Both the position numbers and the translations under genes were made by a program. A stretch of 10,789 nucleotides of DNA from VGWB01 sp964614245 (GTDB taxonomy: Bacteria; Bacteroidota; Ignavibacteria; UBA10030). This document shows, piece by piece, positions 1-6,171 of the stretch (position 1 is the first letter of the stretch; each line of letters opens with the position of its first letter). Under the pieces are notes generated by a model. That model had not been told where the DNA came from. It was given only the letters and a program-made list of their open reading frames with translations, and did not search any database. The stretch spans positions 1 through 10,789 of the forward strand of contig CAZTKU010000099.1 in assembly GCA_964614245.1 (NCBI GenBank), in the 5' to 3' direction.

Positions 1-1
1 C

Positions 2-538
2 AAAGGATGTGTCCTCTTCTCCGCGTGGCGCAAACAGCGTGGAGAAGATAGCGTCGTCACGGGTATGTACAAAGGCGGACAAATCAGATGGGATGACTAT
101 CCGGGTGCCAAAGCGGGTTTTGCTGGACGCTTGCTGGTGACAAAAGACATTAACAACGATGGTGAAGTTGAGATTCTTGTCGCTGTGATGGATCGTGAGC
201 TAATGGCAAGAGAGGGCTCCGGCATTTCGTACCTGTGGATATTGAGTTGGAATGGAACGAGGGGGAGGATGATCAACAACATCGATCCGGCAACGGGTCA
301 ATCGACTGTTGTTTCGATAGAAGAGGCGTATGAACTAATTGATCCTGATCGAAACGGTGTAATGGAGATTCGGGGAGAGATCAGTGATGTATGGCAGGAA
401 TACTTTCCCAATCACAACCCGTCGACATTACCAAAAATCACCTATGGGTGGAATGGGAGTGAGTATGGCTTCTGGCCTACCGTCCGTCAGGTGCCAGACA
501 AGAAGCTCCCCCCTCCTAAGAGAAAGAGGAGCCCATGA
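2..538 (+). CDS. Short exported-type protein with FG-GAP/EF-hand-like loops, paralogue of the next gene (5' end outside window)
   Basis: The reading frame is open from base 2 to a TGA at 536-538, so the gene begins upstream of the window; the ATG at 65 is internal. The visible 178 residues align without gaps to residues 81 onward of the next gene's product: about 131 of 165 positions are identical by hand count. This suggests a full length near 258 residues with an N-terminal signal peptide, as in the paralogue. Two acidic loops, DINNDGEVEIL and DPDRNGVMEI, resemble calcium-binding loops of FG-GAP/VCBS or EF-hand/dockerin type. Similarity ends abruptly after VRQVP, where a 13-residue basic tail (ending KRKRSP) replaces the long C-terminal part of the paralogue. 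The purine-rich codons of that tail also contain the Shine-Dalgarno of the next gene. The biochemical role is unknown; an extracytoplasmic, possibly calcium-stabilised protein is inferred. Confidence 0.75.
   Translation, partial: KGCVLFSAWRKQRGEDSVVTGMYKGGQIRWDDYPGAKAGFAGRLLVTKDINNDGEVEILVAVMDRELMAREGSGISYLWILSWNGTRGRMINNIDPATGQSTVVSIEEAYELIDPDRNGVMEIRGEISDVWQEYFPNHNPSTLPKITYGWNGSEYGFWPTVRQVPDKKLPPPKRKRSP
525..531 (+). promoter_or_regulatory. Ribosome binding site inside the upstream gene, at an ATGA overlap
   Basis: AGAGGAG lies three bases before the ATG at 535. It is embedded in the last codons of the upstream gene, whose TGA (536-538) overlaps the ATG. The arrangement indicates translational coupling of the two paralogues. 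Confidence 0.6.
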
Positions 539-3500
539 ACAGACTTACCGTTGTGGTAACGGGTATGCTCGTTTTTCTGGCATTTTTCTCCAGCGAGGTT
601 GTTGCTCAAATACCCACAGAGAGGAAATATGATCCGGCGGGGACCGTACTTTCGCAGGTGGAAGCTGTAGCTCGAGCGAAGTATGGAAATGATCATGAGG
701 TTAGCTATCACATCATGGATTCTCTCATTGCCCATTCACGATCTGGAAAGATTACAGATCCTTATGGTACGCTCAAAGGATATGTCCTTTTCTCCGCGTG
801 GAAGACATCACAAGAGAAAGATAGTGTAGTTACTGGAATGTTTAAAAGTGGGCAGATTATCTGGGACGACTACCCAGGTACTAAGGCAGGATTTGGTGGA
901 GCACTTCTTACAACTCAAGACATCAACAATGACGGTGAGGTAGATATTCTTCAAGGTGAGCCCGATTTCGAACTGATGACGAGAGAAGGTTCTGGTATTT
1001 CATATTTGTGGATATTGAGTTGGGATGGAACAAGGGGAAGAATGATCAATAACGTCGATCCTGCAACAGGTCAATCAACGATCGTCTCGATAGATGAGAT
1101 GTATGAACTAATTGATGCCGACAGAGATGGTGTATTGGAGATCCGTGGAGACATTGCTGATGTATGGCAAGAATACTTTCCCAATCACAACCCGCCGACG
1201 TTGCCCAAGATCACTTACGGGTGGAATGGAAGCGAATATGGCTTCTCGCCTACCGTTCGTCAGGTGCCGGAAAGTGAATTTCTACCCGCTAATGACCTGG
1301 ATGTCTCTGTGAGGTGTAGTGTTTTGAAAAGCGGGACAAGTTATGTATATGAGTACGCATGGACAAACAGATCCACAAGCAAACAAGGTATTCAAAACAT
1401 CTATGTTGGTGGCTTGGAAGATACATCTTCGAATCATGCACCACCAGAATGGGAGGCATCAAGTTCAAGCTATCTCGGAGGTAGATATTTCTGCAGCGCG
1501 CATATTGATTTCAACTATACGATTAGACCCGGATACTCCGTGCAGGGATTTCAGACGACTAGTGCCGCACGTCCAACCATTGTACGATACTATGTCCAAG
1601 GACTGCGTACAAGCACGCCAATTGTCAGCGATGATGAACATCGAAATGATATTTTGACAAACTCTGCCTCTGGTTATACACTAGGCACATCTGATACGAC
1701 ACAATCGTTTGTCCCCTTGGACTTCATCGACACACTATGGAGCTACGCCTCTCAATCCCGCTCCTTCGGTTGGATAACAACTCAAGCCACGGCAGACAAG
1801 TATCTAGGCTACTTCGCGACAGCAAAGTCACAGCTTCAATCAGGCAACACGGAGGGGACACGGGCCACGTTGCAGACTGTTTTGCAGGATGTTGACGTTG
1901 ACAGCACAAGCAATCTTTCGAGTGAAGCGTATGCTCTATTGCGGTACAACACGGAATACTTGCTGTCACACCCACCAACTGCGCCCCCGCCCGGCTTGGC
2001 TGTCAAGCTCGTCAACAGCGCGGGCACCAACCTAACCGGCGGTTCACTTCAGTACTATGAGGGAAGCTGGAAAGATGCCGTCAACAACAGCGATGGAACT
2101 TTCACCGTCATGACAAGCTTGCACACCGTGAGCCTCAGGATGACTTACGCCTACGGCTCACAGACAAAATCAAACGTCACGGTTGGAACCGATACGGTCC
2201 TGTTCCAGACGGTCAGTGCGCAGATACAGCTTCAAAACAGTGGGGGGAGCTTGATGGATCAGGGAACGGTGCAATGTTACGCTGGGGCCTGGAGAGAGCT
2301 TGGAGCAACGTCGAACGGCGTTGCAACAAAGGAGCTACTACCAGGCAGTTATTCGTTCAGAATGACATACGCCTTTGCAGGCAACGATAAACAACAAGAC
2401 ATAGGCAGCAACCCCATCGTGGTCTTCCAGACGGTCAATGCCGCGGTGCAGTTGCAGAACAGCCAAGGCAGCTTGATCGATCAGGGGGTGGTGCAATACT
2501 ACGCGGGGGCGTGGAAAGATTTCGGGCTGACGACGAACGGCGTGGTTACCAAAGAACTGTTGCCGAACAACTACTCGTTCAGGATGACATATGCCTTTGC
2601 GAGCAATGACAAACAGCAGAATATCGGCACGAACCCCACTGTCCTCTTCAGAACGGTGAATGCGACGGTGGAGTTGAGGAACAGTCAGGGTGACGGGCTC
2701 GACCAGGGAACGGTTCAGTATTACTCAGGCGCCTGGAGAGAATTTGGGGCGACTTCAAACGGCGTAGTAACCAAAGAGCTGTTGCCGAACAACTACACAT
2801 TTAGGACGACCTACGCCTTCGCGAGCAACGACAAGCAGCAGAATATCGGCACGAATCCTACTGTGATCTTCCAGACTGTGAATGCCTCGGTGCAATTGCA
2901 GAACAGCCAGGGGGCTCCAATCGATCAGGGGACGGCTCAATATTACTCTGGTGCCTGGAGAAACTTTGGGGTGACTTCAAATGGGGTGGTCTCAAAAGAG
3001 CTTCTCCCCAATAGCTACTCATTTAGAATGACCTACGCCTTCGCGAGCAACGACAAGCAGCAGAACATCGGCATGAGTCCCACCGTCGTCTTTCAGACTG
3101 TGAGTGCTTCAGTGCAACTGCAGAACAGTCAGGGGGTACTGATGGATCAGGGGACAGTCCAGTACTACTCCGGTGCATGGAGGAGCTGGGGCTCAACAGC
3201 CGGTGGCGCGGTCACAAAGGAGTTGCTGCCCGGCAACTACACCTTCAGGATGACATATGAGTTTGTCGCCAACGAGAAGGCGCAAGATATCTCTGCAAAC
3301 CCCATCGTCGGGTTCTCCACAATTATGTGTACGGCGCGAGTGAGGAATTCGCAGAATCAGCCAGTCGACGGAGCTCAGGCGAGCTACTACTCCGGTGCAT
3401 GGCGGCTGATCGGTCCTACGGTCAATGGCGAGATAACGAAAGAGATGCTGCCGGCCAACCTGACATTCAGGATCAGCCACGGGGGCGCGCAGCAGGACAA

Positions 3501-3549
3501 GGTGCAGAACCTGGCGACAAACAGTATCGTGGAGTTTGTAGTTCAGTAG
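535..3549 (+). CDS. Large secreted repeat protein: FG-GAP-like N-terminal region plus seven 74-residue beta-type repeats
   Basis: The product is 1004 residues. Residues 1-24 form a signal peptide (hydrophobic core, cleavage expected after VVA, before Gln25). Residues about 81-245 are homologous to the upstream gene and carry two acidic loops (residues 129-139 and 194-203) of the DxNxDGxxD type seen in FG-GAP/VCBS or EF-hand-like proteins. Residues about 250-390 look beta-rich and I do not recognise them. Residues about 397-478 are helical and resemble the helical spacer (GWI...L..A...L..G) common in secreted proteins of this group. Residues 485-1002 are seven tandem repeats, each exactly 74 residues, with cores such as QYYSGAW, KELLP, FRMTYAF and DKQQNIG. 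They resemble the Cna-B/carboxypeptidase-regulatory-like repeats of giant extracellular proteins. The protein stops two residues after repeat 7, without a T9SS sorting domain or membrane anchor. A surface, adhesive or structural role is inferred; no catalytic motif is visible. Confidence 0.85.
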   Translation: MNRLTVVVTGMLVFLAFFSSEVVAQIPTERKYDPAGTVLSQVEAVARAKYGNDHEVSYHIMDSLIAHSRSGKITDPYGTLKGYVLFSAWKTSQEKDSVVTGMFKSGQIIWDDYPGTKAGFGGALLTTQDINNDGEVDILQGEPDFELMTREGSGISYLWILSWDGTRGRMINNVDPATGQSTIVSIDEMYELIDADRDGVLEIRGDIADVWQEYFPNHNPPTLPKITYGWNGSEYGFSPTVRQVPESEFLPANDLDVSVRCSVLKSGTSYVYEYAWTNRSTSKQGIQNIYVGGLEDTSSNHAPPEWEASSSSYLGGRYFCSAHIDFNYTIRPGYSVQGFQTTSAARPTIVRYYVQGLRTSTPIVSDDEHRNDILTNSASGYTLGTSDTTQSFVPLDFIDTLWSYASQSRSFGWITTQATADKYLGYFATAKSQLQSGNTEGTRATLQTVLQDVDVDSTSNLSSEAYALLRYNTEYLLSHPPTAPPPGLAVKLVNSAGTNLTGGSLQYYEGSWKDAVNNSDGTFTVMTSLHTVSLRMTYAYGSQTKSNVTVGTDTVLFQTVSAQIQLQNSGGSLMDQGTVQCYAGAWRELGATSNGVATKELLPGSYSFRMTYAFAGNDKQQDIGSNPIVVFQTVNAAVQLQNSQGSLIDQGVVQYYAGAWKDFGLTTNGVVTKELLPNNYSFRMTYAFASNDKQQNIGTNPTVLFRTVNATVELRNSQGDGLDQGTVQYYSGAWREFGATSNGVVTKELLPNNYTFRTTYAFASNDKQQNIGTNPTVIFQTVNASVQLQNSQGAPIDQGTAQYYSGAWRNFGVTSNGVVSKELLPNSYSFRMTYAFASNDKQQNIGMSPTVVFQTVSASVQLQNSQGVLMDQGTVQYYSGAWRSWGSTAGGAVTKELLPGNYTFRMTYEFVANEKAQDISANPIVGFSTIMCTARVRNSQNQPVDGAQASYYSGAWRLIGPTVNGEITKEMLPANLTFRISHGGAQQDKVQNLATNSIVEFVVQ
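1987..3540 (+). repeat. Seven tandem 222-bp coding repeats (74 codons each, no indels)
   Basis: Units start at 1987, 2209, 2431, 2653, 2875, 3097 and 3319, a constant 222-bp period. Units 3-5 (2431-3096) are the most alike at protein and DNA level. Unit 1 is the most divergent and unit 7 also differs strongly, the usual pattern of an array expanded from its middle with older edges. The core is XVQLQNSQG...DQGTVQYYSGAWR...KELLPNNY.FRMTYAF..NDKQQNIG. Unit 2 has a lone Cys in place of the first Tyr of QYY. Confidence 0.95.
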
Positions 3550-3567
3550 GCAGGACGCAGACATAGA

Positions 3568-3605
3568 CACGGACTTCCCCGAAGGGGTCCTTCGGACAGT
3601 CCGTG
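3568..3605 (+). other. Two-tier intergenic hairpin just upstream of a ribosome binding site
   Basis: The outer stem CACGGACT (3568-3575) pairs perfectly with AGTCCGTG (3598-3605). After a 3/2-base internal loop, the inner stem CCGAAGG (3579-3585) pairs with CCTTCGG (3589-3595) across a 3-base loop. No T-run follows, so it is not a typical intrinsic terminator. The outer stem ends on the first base of the GAGAGGAGG ribosome binding site of the next gene. It could protect the 3' end of the upstream transcript, modulate translation, or be a dispersed palindrome. Confidence 0.7.
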
Positions 3606-3613
3606 AGAGGAGG
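3605..3613 (+). promoter_or_regulatory. Strong Shine-Dalgarno that fixes the start of the T9SS-domain gene at 3621
   Basis: GAGAGGAGG ends seven bases before the ATG at 3621. The in-frame GTG at 3603 would place the Shine-Dalgarno inside the gene and spoil the signal peptide, so ATG 3621 is preferred. Confidence 0.8.
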
Positions 3614-3620
3614 AAAACCT

Positions 3621-4271
3621 ATGAGAAAAGCGATAGCGGCTTTCGCCATTTCTTTGCTCGCAATGGCCACATCGCCATGCTTGGCTCAGACTGTGTATCA
3701 GCTCCCCTTCGCGTCTTCGGGTAACACGATTGAGCTGACGGTGGCGAACACGGCGGCGATGCCGGTTGCAGGTGTCAAGGTCGAGGCAACGAATGTGCCA
3801 TCGTGGCTGAAGTTCGCTGCGACGGAGCAGCGCATCGCTTTGCTCAAGGCACACCAGGAGTTCCCTGTGACGTTTACGTTTTCGGTTAACAAGATGGCCG
3901 CAGTGCAAAAGAGCCAGACGTTGAAGTTTGTCATCTCGCCTCTGACTGGCGAGAGGTGGACGAAAGAAATCACAGTTGCCGTTGCGCCACCAGAGGAGTT
4001 CGAGGCATTCCAGAATTATCCTAATCCGTTCAATCCAACAACAACGATTAGCTATCAACTGACAGCAGTCAGTAGAGTCAGCTTGAAGGTCTACAATATG
4101 CTCGGTCAGGAGGTTGCGAGATTGGTAGACGAAGAGAGGGTTGCCGGATATCATCAGGAGTTGTGGAATGCGGCGCGGTGTGCGAGCGGGATGTATGTGT
4201 ATCAACTCATTGCCACGGGCGAGCACGGCTCACGCCAGATTGCGCACAAGCGGATGCTGCTGTTGAAGTGA
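3621..4271 (+). CDS. Small secreted protein with beta-sandwich domain and type IX secretion (type A) sorting domain
   Basis: The product is 216 residues from ATG 3621. Residues 1-22 form a signal peptide with a hydrophobic core, cleaved after CLA before Gln23. Residues about 28-122 look like an Ig/NEW3-like beta-sandwich (NTIELTVANTAAMPVAGVKV and the following strands). Residues 130-216 are a T9SS type A C-terminal sorting domain: YPNPFNPTTTISYQL, the VYNMLGQEVARL block, GYHQ.LWN, and ASGMYVYQL. Proteins with this domain cross the outer membrane through the T9SS and are released or anchored at the surface. The gene lies 71 bp after the repeat-protein gene on the same strand, with a hairpin between. 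It may be co-transcribed and may serve as a surface partner, but nothing in the sequence proves an interaction. The small size is unusual, since the domain normally ends much longer proteins. Confidence 0.88.
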   Translation: MRKAIAAFAISLLAMATSPCLAQTVYQLPFASSGNTIELTVANTAAMPVAGVKVEATNVPSWLKFAATEQRIALLKAHQEFPVTFTFSVNKMAAVQKSQTLKFVISPLTGERWTKEITVAVAPPEEFEAFQNYPNPFNPTTTISYQLTAVSRVSLKVYNMLGQEVARLVDEERVAGYHQELWNAARCASGMYVYQLIATGEHGSRQIAHKRMLLLK

Positions 4272-4477
4272 CAGCCCGCCGTACCCTCCAGCACTTGGCC
4301 GATGATCTGATACTTCGGTCGTTGAAAGCACATTAGATTCTCACCGGCTTCTACCACACTTCAGCACTCAGTACGCCGCGAGGGAAAGAGCCGGATTGGT
4401 GGTGAATTTCCGGCCGAAAATAGAATTCCCCAACCGATCTTCGTCAATCGGGATCCTTCTTCAGAGTTAGTAGCCGG

Positions 4478-4533
4478 GGCGGGATCCCGCCTCGTGCAGT
4501 TCATCCTCGGAAGTGGGACTTCGCTCCGCCCAC
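4478..4533. repeat. Perfect 14-bp palindrome followed by small hairpins
   Basis: GGCGGGATCCCGCC at 4478-4491 is a perfect palindrome. Downstream, GAAGT (4510-4514) pairs with ACTTC (4518-4522) around GGG, and GTGGG (4513-4517) can alternatively pair with CCCAC (4529-4533). The structures are short and their function is unknown. Confidence 0.5.
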
Positions 4534-4891
4534 AATCCAACACTTCGCTTAACTTTGACCTCAATCTTCCCTGATTACATAGAAAGCCAAACGCCCCGAG
4601 GTCTGCGGCTGAATGATCCGCGGTTCCCTAGGCCCTGTCGGCCAGGACGTCAATCTTGACTCCCCACCTGTGCGCGCTGACCAGAGTTTCAACGATGGAT
4701 GCGAAGGTGAAGCAGTAGACCTAGCCAAGGACAAGATGATTGTCTATGTCCCCTGCCTGTCAAACGGCGCAAGGTGCTCTTGCTCGTGGATGTCAGTGCG
4801 CTTCTTCAGTGATCAGGAGCTAACGCCATTTCAAACACCCGGCACAATGTTGTGAGTTGTGTAAAGTTCCTGTTCCGGGCACTCAAAAAAC

Positions 4892-4925
4892 CAAAACCAC
4901 CCGAGAGGGTGGTTTTGTGTTTTTT
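4892..4925. terminator. Bidirectional rho-independent terminator
   Basis: CAAAACCACCC (4892-4902) pairs perfectly over 11 bp with GGGTGGTTTTG (4907-4917) around a GAGA loop. On the + strand it is followed by T-rich sequence with six T at 4920-4925. On the - strand the six A at 4885-4890 give the matching T-run. It can end transcription from both sides: any transcript leaving the + strand block, and the - strand operon that stops at 5335. Confidence 0.88.
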
Positions 4926-4961
4926 GCATCTCACTTGAACAAAACTTGGTAGTCCTGTTTA

Positions 4962-5030
4962 CCCCGACGTCCTTGGTCGGGGCTTGCCCCGACTTGTCCC
5001 GAGTTTTCTTCGGGACGTTTTCTGTCGGGG
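4962..5030. repeat. Interlocking GC-rich palindrome cluster (REP/BIME-like)
   Basis: CCCCGAC occurs at 4962-4968 and 4987-4993, and its inverse GTCGGGG at 4976-4982 and 5024-5030. GTCCCGA (4996-5002) pairs with TCGGGAC (5010-5016). One fold gives a hairpin 4962-4982 followed by a two-tier stem (4987-4993 with 5024-5030, enclosing 4996-5016). An alternative pairs 4976-4982 with 4987-4993 over a CTTG loop. No T-run follows on either strand. The design resembles dispersed repetitive extragenic palindromes rather than a plain terminator. Confidence 0.75.
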
Positions 5031-5334
5031 TTCCGGGCACACGAAATGGTTCCGTTCTACGGAATCCTTTAGTGTTTTCTCATTAGCACCATGAGCGAGG
5101 CCCAGCACTTCTGGTTCATGCAAGCTGAAGAATCCCTATTCGACACGACCGGTGAAGCGTCCGTCCCAGCCATTGGGATGGCCCTTCTGTTGCGTGGGAG
5201 TCTCTGCAGGCAGCTGGCTGCTGCCACACTCGCTTTCTTACGTCGGTCACAACGCACACACATGGTCGTGAGCGGCAGAGTCCCTGGAACAATGTCACAA
5301 CTGATCGGAAAAAGCAATAGGAAGGAAGAAGCTC

Positions 5335-6105
5335 TTATGACGGCTTGCTGGAGGCTTGACCTTTTTCCGGAGGCTCGGCGGCGGCTACTCCAGCATCCTT
5401 CAAAAGCACACTGAACATCGGCTCCAAGTCAACCAAGCCGCTGTCAAGGACGTAGGAGATACCATCTCCGAAGGAGTGCAGGATTACCACAGCGTTCACG
5501 TTTGCGTCCGTCTTTGTGGCGTTGAGTAAGCGCTGTGACATTCCTTTGTTGACAATGTTAACGGATTTGTAAATTTCTCGCAACCCTTTCATCTCCCAGT
5601 CGGGCTCATTCCCTTTTGTCATCAACAGGAATTGAGCCGTGAGGTAAGATGAGATCGAACGGAAGAACGTCTCAATGGAGTTTGCAAACGGCAGGTGGAA
5701 ACGCGTCATGGGGCGCAACTTATCCATGATCGGACAGTTGCTCGTTGACATGTAGATGCCGATGATGGCGCTCAGCCCTTTCTGCAGAGTTGTCTTCTTG
5801 ACATAGGTTCGCTGAGGACTCTCAACGGTTACCAGTGCGGCCTCATACGAAGCAGAGGCAAAGAACGAGTCGACAAGCTTCGACAGGTTGACGGCAACGG
5901 GGCAATACTCCACGCTATCCGGGAGCGGGCAGTTCTCGCATTGTGAGTACTTAAGCTTAGTCCATGCGGGTTTGGGCTCGGAGTCGCTTCCCAACAGCTC
6001 CAGCGTCTCTTCATCGAGCAGGATATCAAATACCTTCTCCGCACCATCGTCAAACTTGAATTTGTACACGTAGCGGATCGGACGAGCTTTTTTCGTTTCT
6101 GTCAT
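5335..6105 (-). CDS. Conserved four-cysteine protein of unknown function (probably DUF6901 family)
   Basis: The product is 256 residues, cytoplasmic by appearance (no signal peptide or membrane segment). Residues 10-31 carry a YxYKFKFDDGxEKVFDxxLD opening, followed by PAWTKL and a cysteine cluster C56-x2-C59-x8-C68 (QCENCPLP...YCPVAVNL). A fourth Cys is in TSNCP (C124), followed by LRPMTRFHLPF. From memory this pattern fits the DUF6901 family, whose function is unknown; the assignment is not verified. The cysteines could bind a metal or Fe-S cluster. The C-terminal 20 residues are low-complexity. The start ATG (6105) has a GAGAGGA Shine-Dalgarno seven bases upstream. It is the last gene of the - strand signalling operon, 66 bp after the receiver-only gene, so a role as accessory or output of the phosphorelay is a reasonable inference. 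Confidence 0.78.
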   Translation of the reverse strand: MTETKKARPIRYVYKFKFDDGAEKVFDILLDEETLELLGSDSEPKPAWTKLKYSQCENCPLPDSVEYCPVAVNLSKLVDSFFASASYEAALVTVESPQRTYVKKTTLQKGLSAIIGIYMSTSNCPIMDKLRPMTRFHLPFANSIETFFRSISSYLTAQFLLMTKGNEPDWEMKGLREIYKSVNIVNKGMSQRLLNATKTDANVNAVVILHSFGDGISYVLDSGLVDLEPMFSVLLKDAGVAAAEPPEKGQASSKPS

Positions 6106-6171
6106 AGGAAAATCCTCTCAAACACCGCAACACCCACCGACACACTCGAAGCCCAAAGCACCAGATGCGCT

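Larger units (their letters stand above)
4872..5040. repeat. 11-bp direct repeat flanking the terminator and palindrome cluster
   Basis: GTTCCGGGCAC occurs at 4872-4882 and again at 5030-5040 in the same orientation, bracketing the terminator and palindrome cluster. It could be a target-site duplication, a repeat-family edge, or coincidence. Confidence 0.4.
4272..5334. other. Gene-poor convergent intergenic region rich in palindromes
   Basis: This 1.06-kb stretch separates the + strand secretion genes from the - strand signalling operon. I find no tRNA, rRNA or recognisable protein in it. Open frames exist (4613-4855 + and 5091-5414 +), but they lack convincing ribosome binding sites and recognisable domains. 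The region contains a 14-bp palindrome and small hairpins at 4478-4533, a bidirectional terminator at 4892-4925, a dense palindrome cluster at 4962-5030, and an 11-bp direct repeat at 4872 and 5030. It may be a decayed mobile element, or hold an unannotated small RNA upstream of the terminator. Confidence 0.6.

Noticed and set aside
1987..3540. Regular repeats as a CRISPR array
   Set aside because: The 222-bp units are in-frame coding repeats without spacers.
3568..3605. Hairpin as an intrinsic terminator of the repeat-protein gene
   Set aside because: No T-run follows the stem and a strong ribosome binding site begins at its base, so termination is unlikely.
3543..4226. 227-codon - strand open frame opposite the T9SS-domain gene
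   Set aside because: It is the antisense shadow of a gene with a clear signal peptide and sorting domain; its translation is rich in His, Arg and Cys and matches nothing.
4613..4855. + strand open frame of 80 codons before the terminator
   Set aside because: No Shine-Dalgarno, no family resemblance and unusual composition; it probably reflects chance in non-coding DNA. I also looked for frameshifted gene remnants in the other frames and found none.
4272..5334. tRNA, rRNA or riboswitch in the intergenic region
   Set aside because: No cloverleaf with a TTCGA T-loop, no rRNA-like stretch and no known riboswitch core could be recognised by eye.
5091..5414. + strand open frame of 107 codons in the intergenic region
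   Set aside because: No clear ribosome binding site, no recognisable domain, a Cys/Arg-rich atypical composition, and its end runs 80 bp into the opposite-strand four-Cys gene. A real gene cannot be excluded, but the support is weak.
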